A stretch of DNA of 64,000 bases from Thalassotalea litorea. Lineage in GTDB: Bacteria > Pseudomonadota > Gammaproteobacteria > Enterobacterales > Alteromonadaceae. Under the pieces are notes generated by a model. It was not told the DNA's origin and searched no databases. It saw only the letters and a program-made list of their open reading frames with translations. Below, in pieces: positions 53,587 to 62,296 of this stretch. Position numbers and translations under genes: made by a program. The stretch is taken from contig NZ_VCBC01000018.1 of the NCBI RefSeq assembly GCF_005843925.1, positions 1-64,000 of the forward strand, in the 5' to 3' direction. Within the stretch, counting starts at the first letter, position 1, and each line of letters opens with the position of its first letter.

Positions 53587-54450
53587 CTAAGCAGCTTCCT
53601 TTAAGAACCTAATTATCGGTTCGATTGTTGCACGCAAGCTTTGAGATACGGATAAGTTTGCAATGATCACACCTAAAAAGCCATCTAAAGTATTGAATTG
53701 AGTTCCACCTCTACTTCTTTTTGACCTATAAAATTGTTTAGTAAACCTTCTGAGGGGCTCACTAAGCATTTTACCAGGAATAAGGTAAGCAGCATTTTCA
53801 TCAATTATTCCATGCTGACTATAAAAGTCGTCGATTTCCTGAGAAGTTACTTCGGAAGGAATTAATTTATCTATCGTTTCACTTATTGAAGTGTCACATA
53901 ATAACCAAGATGTTCCATTGTTCGAAATGTGAATGGAATCATCGGACCACGAAGGTTTATTTCCAGTAATAGTAGGGGCGATTACTCGTTGGTAATAAAA
54001 GCAAGCTTTCAACATCCTCTCAACCTGATTGTTAATAGCGCTCAAGAATTCTTGGAATTTTAAATCATCGCGAATTGATGATGCAGTGCCCTTTAATGGC
54101 ACTGCAAGTGAATAAGATATAATGTTGTCACATAAAAAGTAATTCTCCAGCGAATATCTAGCCAAAGTAACTAACCTTTCATCTTGTGATGCTATTGGGT
54201 CAAAGTCTCGGTCTACGATATAGCGAACATTATTACCAGTGTAGCTTTCAAGAAAGTTAATAACATTAGTCTTGCCTTTTACTTGAAAAACTTCCCATTG
54301 GTGTTCTGAACCTGGCGAAAGAACTGAACAAAATAATGCACTATATGCAGGTACATCATCAACTCCTTCCACTATCACAAACTTTGTTGAGGGCCTCCTT
54401 CTTACTTGACGGAGTTTTTCATCTATTGAAAATTGAGGGCGACTAGACAT
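53587..54450 (-). CDS. ariB: PARIS defence effector AriB (DUF4435, TOPRIM-like)
   Basis: This 287-residue protein has the DUF4435/TOPRIM-like features KFVIVEGVDDVPAY (Glu28) and YIVDRDFDP (Asp80, Asp82). A helical C-terminal part follows. In PARIS systems AriB is the effector released by AriA when phage anti-restriction proteins are sensed; active AriB cleaves tRNA. The gene follows the ATPase directly (its start overlaps the ATPase stop by one base), the order seen for ariA-ariB. Length and motifs fit. The name rests on the pair, since DUF4435 proteins also accompany other ATPases. Confidence 0.75.
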   Translation of the reverse strand: MSSRPQFSIDEKLRQVRRRPSTKFVIVEGVDDVPAYSALFCSVLSPGSEHQWEVFQVKGKTNVINFLESYTGNNVRYIVDRDFDPIASQDERLVTLARYSLENYFLCDNIISYSLAVPLKGTASSIRDDLKFQEFLSAINNQVERMLKACFYYQRVIAPTITGNKPSWSDDSIHISNNGTSWLLCDTSISETIDKLIPSEVTSQEIDDFYSQHGIIDENAAYLIPGKMLSEPLRRFTKQFYRSKRSRGGTQFNTLDGFLGVIIANLSVSQSLRATIEPIIRFLKEAA

Positions 54451-55838
54451 TAACTTCTACACTCCTCAATATTTATTTCTTTTGCGTCGTTTTCAAAAAT
54501 AGCTGGGGAGTGCGTGGCTACTATCACTTGGGTATTAGGTGAAAGAGTACGTATTGCAGGAATTATTTTTCTTTGCCAGTCCAAGTGCAGTGATAGCTCA
54601 GGCTCATCGGCAATAAAAGATGAGGCCCCCTCATTAGATAGAGCGACCCTGCCTAGAATAGTGAGAATGTGTTTTTCTCCACTACTTAAATCACTAATAT
54701 CAATCTTGCGTTCTCCTGACTTGATAGAGAATTCTCCATCTTCGGATAAGAAGAACGTTTTATTCTTAAAAAAATTGTTGATTTGATTTTCGTATTCAAT
54801 AAAAGTTTTTAACTCGTTTGACTTAGTTTTTTGAACTCCTTCAACTTCTTTGATAATAGATTCAAATTGATTATAAATATGAGTTATTGAAAAAAGGTTA
54901 AAGTAACTTTTACGATATTCTTTTTCTACTTTATGCCTTTGGGCTTTCGCTGCGTCGGCGGTCAACTCATTAGTTTTTTGCCAGTTTTCTCTAAACCTTT
55001 CGTTTAAGGCTTTCCATTGTCCAAAATGCTCTTTTACTTTTTCAACAGGTACATCTAGCTTTGCTAAGTTAAACTTTTCAACATAAGCATTTACATCAAC
55101 AACTTCTGGTTCTTTCTCTAGAGCTCTCGTCATCAAAGCAAAAGAACGGGTAGTTTCTCGGACCAACTTCTCGTCTATCATGACTTTTTCAATTATTCTT
55201 GATTTCAAAGAGTCGAGCTCATCTTTAATTCGTCGAGTTTTATCTGTATAAGCCTCAATGAACTCTTTCTCCAAGGATACTAATGTTCGAACACTCGGGT
55301 CGAGTAGTTCTGATATTTGCTTTTGAGAAAACTTTCTCCTTCTTAATGCTCTGTTAAGCAGGTCGTCATCGTAGGCTACTTCGCCTTCATGAAGGCGAAG
55401 TAGCGGGACATGGGTAAGATTGATGTATTTTTTATTGAGTTTTTTGAAGTGCTCAATAAGTTCAGAATACTGTCTCTCAATTAAATCGATTCTAGTGACA
55501 TCTAGCGTGAACGTTTTTTTCATGGGATGAAAAGTAAATTCAATATTGATTCCTTTCATGCCATCTTCGGACTTAAATTCTGACTTGGAAACTGTAAGCA
55601 ATTTCAACGCTCTTATTGTGCCTGATTTGGCATAAAAGAGTGATATGGATTTAAACGGAATATCCCTGATACCCTCAAGGTTAACAGTTAAGGAATGCAC
55701 TATTAAATTTATAATAGATGTCTTACCGCAACCATTATCACCAAAGAGGCAGTTGCAACCTTCAACTAAATCGATTTTATAGTTATTTTTATCTTCGAAT
55801 AATCCGTTAATTATTATTTTCTTTATATATCCGCTCAC
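54450..55838 (-). CDS. ariA: PARIS defence sensor ATPase AriA (AAA15/ABC type)
   Basis: This 462-residue ABC/SMC-like ATPase has Walker A LFGDNGCGKTS (31-41), a coiled or helical middle (about 125-370), the ABC signature LSSGEKHIL (384-392), Walker B SSFIADEPELSLHLD (near 407-421) and an H-loop VATHSPAI (near 440). In PARIS, AriA forms a multimer that holds AriB until a phage anti-restriction protein triggers release. It starts 128 bp from an IS3-family element, which may lie in or near its promoter region. Confidence 0.78.
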   Translation of the reverse strand: MSGYIKKIIINGLFEDKNNYKIDLVEGCNCLFGDNGCGKTSIINLIVHSLTVNLEGIRDIPFKSISLFYAKSGTIRALKLLTVSKSEFKSEDGMKGINIEFTFHPMKKTFTLDVTRIDLIERQYSELIEHFKKLNKKYINLTHVPLLRLHEGEVAYDDDLLNRALRRRKFSQKQISELLDPSVRTLVSLEKEFIEAYTDKTRRIKDELDSLKSRIIEKVMIDEKLVRETTRSFALMTRALEKEPEVVDVNAYVEKFNLAKLDVPVEKVKEHFGQWKALNERFRENWQKTNELTADAAKAQRHKVEKEYRKSYFNLFSITHIYNQFESIIKEVEGVQKTKSNELKTFIEYENQINNFFKNKTFFLSEDGEFSIKSGERKIDISDLSSGEKHILTILGRVALSNEGASSFIADEPELSLHLDWQRKIIPAIRTLSPNTQVIVATHSPAIFENDAKEINIEECRS

Positions 55839-55974
55839 CTGAGCTACCCCTGAATTAACTTTTTAGTAACAAGAAATACAATATGTTATCAGGAAGCGAA
55901 CTTTTTTAATGCTTTAATTTTTGAGTATTTTTAACTATTAGTAAAATTATGAGTCATTTTTTCTTTTGAAGTGG

Positions 55975-56832
55975 TCAACTAATTCCGGACAGTAAATTAA
56001 GTTTTTCTTCCTTAATCGCAGGAGAAATCATTTCATTGTAACTGTGTGGCCTTTGCCAGTTGTAATAGTCCATTAAATAGAAGCTGATATCCTTTTCTGC
56101 TTCGACAAATGAGCGGTAACCGATTGATGGAACCCATTCTGTTTTCAAGCTTCTGAAGAGTCTTTCCATCGGCGCATTATCCCAGCAGTTTCCGCGACGA
56201 CTCATGCTTTGTTTAATTTGATATCGCCATAGCCGTTGTCTGAATTTTGTAGCTCCATACTGGCTGCCTTGATCAGAATGGAACAACAGTCCTTTAGGTT
56301 CACCTCGCTGCTCATAAGCTCTATCTAAGGCTTTAACAGCTAAAGCGGCATCAGGCTTATCAGACAAGGCCCAACCAACCACACGGCGCGCAAACAGGTC
56401 TAGAACGACAGCTAAATAAATCCACTTGTTACCAGACCAAATATAGGTGATGTCACCACACCAAACCTGATTAGGCTGGCAAACGGCAAATTCACGATTC
56501 AAGTGATTTGGTATGTCAGGTCTTTCAACCGTTGCATTCTTATAGGCATGAGGTCCTGGTTGTTTGCAAATCAATTGCATGTCTTTCATGATGCTACGCA
56601 CCTTGAATATTCCGGCATTTAGACCTACTTCCGAAAGCTTGGCGACTAATGTTCGGCTACCCGCAGAGCTTCGGCTTATCGAAAAGAACTCATTGATCTT
56701 TGCTCGAAGCTTTACATCTTCGGGCTTGATTGAATTATCTCGATTCTTGTAATCGTAGTAACTTGAGCGAGGAACATCGAAAATATCACAGACCAATTCT
56801 ATCGATTCAAACTCACTTAATTGGTCTATCAA
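55975..56832 (-). CDS. IS3-family transposase OrfB
   Basis: This 285-residue DDE domain shows VWCGDITYIWSGNKWIYLAVVLDLF (first Asp), LLFHSDQGSQYGA (second Asp) and SRRGNCWDNAPMERLFRSLK (Glu). The frame is open upstream to the slippery site, so the real product is probably an OrfAB fusion made by a -1 shift. The catalytic triad is intact, so it may be active. It is unrelated in detail to the IS3-type remnant at 34252. Confidence 0.95.
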   Translation of the reverse strand: MIDQLSEFESIELVCDIFDVPRSSYYDYKNRDNSIKPEDVKLRAKINEFFSISRSSAGSRTLVAKLSEVGLNAGIFKVRSIMKDMQLICKQPGPHAYKNATVERPDIPNHLNREFAVCQPNQVWCGDITYIWSGNKWIYLAVVLDLFARRVVGWALSDKPDAALAVKALDRAYEQRGEPKGLLFHSDQGSQYGATKFRQRLWRYQIKQSMSRRGNCWDNAPMERLFRSLKTEWVPSIGYRSFVEAEKDISFYLMDYYNWQRPHSYNEMISPAIKEEKLNLLSGIS

Positions 56833-57137
56833 CGAATATTGTTCATCTCGTCTGACATCAAGAGAGCGGTGGCCTTTTTTAGAATTGATTTTTCACGTTC
56901 TAAGCGATTAATTCGAGCCTCTAATTCCTGTATTTTCTTCTGCTCAGAAGTTAAAGCTTTGGTTTGTGGTGTTTCACCACCTCGCTCTTTCTGAAGCTGC
57001 TGAACCCAGCGCCTTAACGCAGTTTCACCAACATCAAGTGAACGGCTAGCTTGAGGAATTGGGTAACCTTGATCTAAAACTAGGCCAACGGCTTCTAATT
57101 TAAATTCTTCTGTAAACGTACGACGTTTTCTTGTCAT
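56829..57137 (-). CDS. IS3-family OrfA (DNA-binding)
   Basis: This 102-residue protein begins MTRKRRTFTEEFKLEAVGLV with a helix-turn-helix (QASRSLDVGETALRRWVQQL) and a leucine-zipper-like C-terminus (KKIQELEARINRLEREKSIL). The minus-strand string A-AAA-AAG at 56880-56874 lies near its end and is the standard signal for -1 frameshifting into orfB; in that frame no stop intervenes before OrfB. Confidence 0.95.
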   Translation of the reverse strand: MTRKRRTFTEEFKLEAVGLVLDQGYPIPQASRSLDVGETALRRWVQQLQKERGGETPQTKALTSEQKKIQELEARINRLEREKSILKKATALLMSDEMNNIR

Positions 57138-57201
57138 GGAACACCTCTAATCGAGTGGCGATAACACCACCTAAATTGGTGTCCGGGATCATTGAATCAC
57201 A

Positions 57202-57465
57202 TCAGTCAACAACTTCTATAAATTTTTCTCCCCAACTTTCAAGTTCATCTAGCCGCCTTTTATGAAGTATCTCTATGATCCTCTCAGACCCTTTTCCAGA
57301 TCTTTCTTTTTGGCTATCTTTCCAACGGTCTAAAATATCGCCGTTATTTAAATTCTCATATTCGTTCTTATTTAAACAAGTATCCGCTATGAACTCACTA
57401 GTTATGTTTTGTTCCCATTGTTTTTTGAACTTTTGTTCAAGAATAGTGAAATTATACTTTGACAT
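57202..57465 (-). pseudogene. Unrecognised gene truncated by the IS3 element
   Basis: This 87-codon frame, starting MSKYNFTILEQKFKKQW, ends in VVD and a TGA that is exactly the first three bases of the IS terminal repeat (57204-57202). The stop is therefore supplied by the IS and the true C-terminus is lost. The remaining part is a charged helical protein of unknown type. No remainder is seen at the other IS end, since the ATPase promoter region follows there. Confidence 0.7.
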
Positions 57466-57851
57466 ATTTCGTTAACCGGTATGGATTGGGCATTTTAAGT
57501 ATATACAAGTTTGTTAATTTTATGCTCAAAGCTCACTGTCTTTGCTAAATTACATACTCTATATGTATTTAAATCCAATTTTACAGCTAAGGTGCAAAGT
57601 TTGATTGGCTGTGGTAGTTGCCGGAACAGACCAGTGAAATGTCTTTAGATATCATCTAAATTCAAATTATCGGTTCAATTAGTAGGTTGGAGCGTTAGTG
57701 CAAAAACATGCAGTTCGCATTCAAGAATTTCCGGCTTAATCAAAATATTATGTAGTTGATTCAGATTATTAGCATTGATATTTTGGTTTGTTTTTGAATG
57801 TTACTATTGTTACACATTCGGCTCTATTCGACGCCTGTTCTGGGGGGTAAT
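57466..57851. other. Gene-free interval
   Basis: I see no convincing gene, RNA or strong terminator. It is AT-rich. It separates the truncated gene from the end of the phosphoesterase gene. Confidence 0.4.
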
Positions 57852-60800
57852 CTACTTATTGCGTCTGCGTTTTGGAGTTCCTATATTCTTTAACACATAA
57901 ACAAAATCTTCGTTATCTGGGCGGCCCGCGCTTAATTGGCTCATTTTCTTCAATGGCGATATTATGTTGCTTGGCTTTTCTTCGTGTGGTTCGATTTCCG
58001 ATAGGAATGAAGGCTTGCTAGACAATAGTTCACCTAAATGTCTCGATTGACGAACCCTTTCTGGAATAATTTCAGAATTTGCAAATTGTGGAGCAAATCG
58101 TTGGAGAATCGTTTTAAATACCGAAGTGTGATCGAAAATATGGTTATTTACGGTTCCTGGTTCGATTTTTGGTGAGATAGCCAAAGCTGGTACTCTCACA
58201 CCATAACAAGTGGCGTTTGGATTCACTAAAGAAATTGGACTGTTACCGTCCACTGGAGGAAATTTTGATTCCGTTGTTCCTGGGGGAGCGACGTGATCTG
58301 AAAAACCACCATGTTCATCATACAATACCACTATCATCGTAGAATCCCATTCGGGTAAATCCATTATTTTGTTTATTGTATCCCTGATAAACTCTTGCCC
58401 CTCCTTAGTATCTGAAGGGGGTTGATCATCGTTGTTGGGAGTATCATCCGGAAATCCAGTAAAATTGGGATCAATAAACGTTACGGGTGGTAGTGGAGTT
58501 GAATCCTTATTCATTAACTCTTCGTAAGGGCGGATCCTTACCTCGTCGAGTCTAAAGTTATTGTATGTCCGTAAAAAGCTGATATTAGATTCGTAATTAA
58601 CCCAATCTACACCCACATGGTCTAGGACATCAAAAATTGTCAGGTCTGATATATAACCAAAGTCCTCTTCGAAATCGTCGTTAACGAGAGCTGGTGTGAT
58701 TCCACTGTAGTAGCATGCTCGGTTTGGATACGTTCCAGCTGGAACAGAACTAAACCAGTGATCGCATATTGCCCCATTTTGTACGAGCCAATCATAAGTA
58801 TCGACAACATCTGGCGTCTGAAACCTTAAAACCCGTTCAGGATCGCTATATTCACTATCTAGGGCATTTTGCCAAAATTTTAAAAGTTTTCGAGAATACT
58901 CAGACGCAAAGCCATTCATTTTACCATCATTAATTTGCCGCATTATTGAGCTGTGGTTATGCGGTAAGTTTGGATAAAACGTACGAGATGGACCTCTTCT
59001 TGGTACTGCTGTTGTACCAGCTAAGTCTCCCCCGAGTTCTACGGTATCTCCTTTTAATCCTTCAACATCGTCTCTATTACCGTGATCGGGGTGAGATAGA
59101 TATCCTAACATGTGATCAAAAGATCGATTCTCCATCATGATAAAGACAAGATGGTTGATTTGATTGAGGCTCTCATCTGGAGAAAGGCTAGAGTCAATTG
59201 CTAGATCAGAAATGTCGTGATCTATGGGCTTTAATGGGTCTAACGAGATGGAAATCCCCTCAGTAGGTGAACTTTTCCTATGATAGTTCGGATCATGAGG
59301 AACTTGGAGCTGCTTGGGGTCAACGGTGAAAATGTAGATGTCTGAATCCGTAGTAGCAAATTTGTATAGTTCATGGTCTCGATTGGCGAGTATGGTCAGA
59401 TATTCAGTAACATAAGCGCTAAGTTTTTCTGAGTAATTAACCATTAACTTATCAAATTCAATCAAGAGAGATGACAATGCATTGATGATCTCGCTACCTG
59501 CAAAAGTTTCTATTAGCCACCCTAAATCAAGACTAGTGGCTTTATTCATAAGATTAAAAGTAGGGGTAATCGAAGTCGTTTTAAATTTATCCCAGGGCAA
59601 ATCGCCGTAAGGAGCCTTTTTGTATGATGTCGATTGGTGAAGCTTTACATAAAGCTGAGGTTCAATGGTGATACTACCTTCGAAATTAATCCTTAGGAAA
59701 TTTGTCGAACCGTTAATTGTGATGGAGTCATACCCTGCGTGTAAGCAGACATCCGTAAAATCTTTGGGGTTTGGGTCGTTAAGAATCGGGAAGTAATTTA
59801 AAACCCCATCAACGATGTACTTAATTAGGGGGGTGGCTAAATCCAGTTGGGCAGGAGTTAGGCCTGCTATGTTGTTTTCTACTTGCTCTTTTAAGGTCAA
59901 GGAAGACTCAAAATAGGCGACGTATAAGTTGTTGGAAAATTCATGAATCAGGTACCTAAATTCGGCGAGCTCTCCCCTAACTTCGCTTAATATAGACTGT
60001 GAGGACGAATAGCCGACAATAGTCATGATGTTTGATAGCGCATCAGGACTCGCTATAAGGATGTTTATGTATGCCGAAACTTTTGTATTGAAATCCTCTA
60101 AAAGCTCTTTAATTAACTCACCGTGAGCCAGAATTCTAAAGTTAATTGGTCCAAACTCTACATGACCCCCGACATCAATGTACGGGATATCTAAATCTTC
60201 GTCGATGGTTGGCAGCCCAAAAATACCTGCGCCTTCGCCTTCAAACCTGACTGTAAGAACATCTTTGTACATTTTAATCTGTGGGCTAACTGACTTGAGA
60301 ACTCCTGTAATTTTGTTTGTTAAAAATTCGTGTGAAAGTTTCACCTTTGAGTAAACGACTTTGCGGTCAATGTTGATTTTGCAGATTGGGCAAGTAATCG
60401 GAATATCATTTGGATTAATAAAGATAACGTCAATTATGTCATGCCCTTCAATACCGGTTACTTCCATCGTTTGAGGCGTGCTACCGTCACTGTGGATAGT
60501 TTGTCTTTTTATCACTTCACCATTTTGAAACTGCACCAATACTTCAACAGGCATTTTAGGTTTGGCTGGAGGGTTAATTGGCGGAGGTAAGTCTGGTTGT
60601 CTCCAATCGAATAGTCCACCACCTGGGAATACTGGTAAAACACCTTGAGGTAATCGACCTAAAAAGCTCGTGTGTGGTGAGGAAGGTGTTACTGACGGAA
60701 TCGAATCGGGTCTTGTCGATAATAATGATATTGACGGATTGGCGATACCTCCTAATAACTCGTCATCTAAAGTCGGTGATGTCGTAGGCTGAATTGGTGC

Positions 60801-61055
60801 GCCGCTTCTTGGTCTGTTGAGTGTATCTAAGGGGATCCATTCTTGAGCTTGAACATGAACTTTTACAATACAACCTGGTGTTGAGCGAAAAGACATTTTT
60901 TGGTGAGATCCTGGGCGAAGGCTCAATTTGCTAAAATCCATTGTGTGATCATTTGACGCAAGGTTGGTTGCTTCCAAATCGGTCACATATTTCAAATTAT
61001 TTTTATAAATGTCCTTCAAACTTAAATTATTAGCAATTTCTTCGAAACTCGGCAT
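57852..61055 (-). CDS. Very large phosphoesterase (phospholipase C / acid phosphatase-like)
   Basis: This 1067-residue protein has a C-terminal phosphoesterase domain (about 625-1030) with FIMMENRSFDHMLGYL (near 635-650), PAGTYPNRACYYSG and VLYDEHGGFSDHVAPPG (near 908-924), all typical of the PF04185 type. The N-terminal 600 residues are unusual: a Pro-rich stretch (about 80-170), a cysteine pair CPICKI, and a beta-rich central region. It has no signal peptide, so its export route is unclear. The family cleaves phosphocholine lipids or phosphate esters. It is monocistronic. Confidence 0.82.
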   Translation of the reverse strand: MPSFEEIANNLSLKDIYKNNLKYVTDLEATNLASNDHTMDFSKLSLRPGSHQKMSFRSTPGCIVKVHVQAQEWIPLDTLNRPRSGAPIQPTTSPTLDDELLGGIANPSISLLSTRPDSIPSVTPSSPHTSFLGRLPQGVLPVFPGGGLFDWRQPDLPPPINPPAKPKMPVEVLVQFQNGEVIKRQTIHSDGSTPQTMEVTGIEGHDIIDVIFINPNDIPITCPICKINIDRKVVYSKVKLSHEFLTNKITGVLKSVSPQIKMYKDVLTVRFEGEGAGIFGLPTIDEDLDIPYIDVGGHVEFGPINFRILAHGELIKELLEDFNTKVSAYINILIASPDALSNIMTIVGYSSSQSILSEVRGELAEFRYLIHEFSNNLYVAYFESSLTLKEQVENNIAGLTPAQLDLATPLIKYIVDGVLNYFPILNDPNPKDFTDVCLHAGYDSITINGSTNFLRINFEGSITIEPQLYVKLHQSTSYKKAPYGDLPWDKFKTTSITPTFNLMNKATSLDLGWLIETFAGSEIINALSSLLIEFDKLMVNYSEKLSAYVTEYLTILANRDHELYKFATTDSDIYIFTVDPKQLQVPHDPNYHRKSSPTEGISISLDPLKPIDHDISDLAIDSSLSPDESLNQINHLVFIMMENRSFDHMLGYLSHPDHGNRDDVEGLKGDTVELGGDLAGTTAVPRRGPSRTFYPNLPHNHSSIMRQINDGKMNGFASEYSRKLLKFWQNALDSEYSDPERVLRFQTPDVVDTYDWLVQNGAICDHWFSSVPAGTYPNRACYYSGITPALVNDDFEEDFGYISDLTIFDVLDHVGVDWVNYESNISFLRTYNNFRLDEVRIRPYEELMNKDSTPLPPVTFIDPNFTGFPDDTPNNDDQPPSDTKEGQEFIRDTINKIMDLPEWDSTMIVVLYDEHGGFSDHVAPPGTTESKFPPVDGNSPISLVNPNATCYGVRVPALAISPKIEPGTVNNHIFDHTSVFKTILQRFAPQFANSEIIPERVRQSRHLGELLSSKPSFLSEIEPHEEKPSNIISPLKKMSQLSAGRPDNEDFVYVLKNIGTPKRRRNK

Positions 61056-61677
61056 GTGCCTGCCCCTTAAACGTTATACAGCGTGTAGGTGAAGTGGTGA
61101 ATTAAGTTGTTTGATTACTGTGGCCGTTAAGGGTAGGGATTAAATTATTACTGCCTGAATCCCCGACAATGTTGAAAAAGTTGTCTATATCACAAAGCCG
61201 GCAAATTACGATCTAGTACATTATTAACAATAGTAGGAATGAGAGAAATATCAATGGCCTAGCCAAGGGAGAATGAAGGGGCGGCGGCGGTTTGTCCCAC
61301 GGACATTTGGGATAATTCCAGCTAAACATCAAATTTCTAGCTAATAATCCACTTAACACTTCAGCATCATATATCCATGAAATAAATTAATCCGCAATTC
61401 ATCCGCGCAGGCTCGCGGTTTTTCAATGTATTGATTATCGGGGAAAACAAGAAAACGTGACTAGGGTGCGGGCCTCTCGATACCTTTTTCTTCTAGAGAG
61501 GGTGGGGGAGAGATCAACCGACTATCAGAAGAGAAAATTAACGCGGAATCTAGTTAACCGCGGTAACACCTTAACTTTTATATTTTGAATAGGGTTTGAA
61601 GTATGTGTCTATGACCGCTTTGTGCCATTAGCCGACGAATTATATTCACCTTTTAATGCTATAAATGGTGTATTTAT
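61056..61677. other. Gene-free interval of about 620 bp
   Basis: It contains the hairpin at 61404-61424 and the near-palindrome GTTAACCGCGGTAAC at 61552-61566. I see no convincing coding frame. Its left part should carry the phosphoesterase promoter. The string TCCGCAATTC-A-TCCGCG at 61392-61408 resembles 26838-26854 near the integrase. Confidence 0.45.
61404..61424 (+). terminator. Short intrinsic terminator-like hairpin
   Basis: CCGCG and CGCGG pair around a 6-nt loop and are followed by TTTTT. No rightward gene precedes it closely, so its client is unclear. Confidence 0.45.
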
Positions 61678-62175
61678 TTAGGCTTTCAATTGCAACAAGT
61701 TTTTTCTACCAATAAAGGCACCACCAATGATAAACATCGGTATGAGCAGAAATAGCCATATTTCGTCATTACGCCACTGGCTTTCAGATTCCTCGTATGA
61801 CCTAATTGCTTGTCCATCTATATCAATCACCCAAACATTGTGATACACATCACCTGTAAAGCCTGTTCTCGGTATAGTTTCTTTATATCGTATCAATACA
61901 GTTTTATCTTTAGACACCTTAAGTGCTTGATATATATCACCAATGCCGCCAAGTTTTGATTGGAAATTGAAAAACAATTCCTTATCAGTAAATTGAAACT
62001 TAATGCCATACTTTTCTTTTTTTAACCAGTCAATTTCACCTGATTTTTGGATTAAGGTGTTTTCGTATGGAACACCGCCATTCTCTTCTGTGATATTGAT
62101 GTAAAGAAAAGCGAACCCCATTACGATAGAAATAATAGAGATGATAAGGTTTCGATAGATAATAAACTTGTTCAT
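61678..62175 (-). CDS. Two-helix membrane protein, unrecognised
   Basis: This 165-residue protein has an N-terminal helix (NLIISIISIVMGFAFLYINI) and a C-terminal helix (WLFLLIPMFIIGGAFIGR) around a soluble domain of about 100 residues (KYGIKFQFTDKELFFNFQS, VLIRYKETIPRTGF). Such a layout fits small envelope proteins of DUF3592-like appearance, but I cannot name the family. It lies 121 bp after the Ig-like protein gene on the same strand. Confidence 0.55.
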   Translation of the reverse strand: MNKFIIYRNLIISIISIVMGFAFLYINITEENGGVPYENTLIQKSGEIDWLKKEKYGIKFQFTDKELFFNFQSKLGGIGDIYQALKVSKDKTVLIRYKETIPRTGFTGDVYHNVWVIDIDGQAIRSYEESESQWRNDEIWLFLLIPMFIIGGAFIGRKNLLQLKA

Positions 62176-62296
62176 TTGTTATTGTTTTGGTCGCTTCCAA
62201 TGCGATGAGATATAAAGGGCTGCTCGTCGCTCATTTCGGCCCGACGGGGATTAACCGCCACGCCTTTATTTGAAATATTTCGAGTGCCTCGAATAC

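Larger units (their letters stand above)
55967..57204 (-). mobile_element. Complete IS3-family insertion sequence, 1238 bp
   Basis: The imperfect terminal inverted repeats start TGA on both ends: TGAAGTGG...CCGGACA (55967-55991) and, read inward on the minus strand, TGATGTGA...CCGGACA (57204-57180), 18 of 25 positions equal. It carries orfA and orfB with an A6G slippery site. No 3-5 bp target duplication is visible (left flank CTTT, right flank GTCA). Confidence 0.88.
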
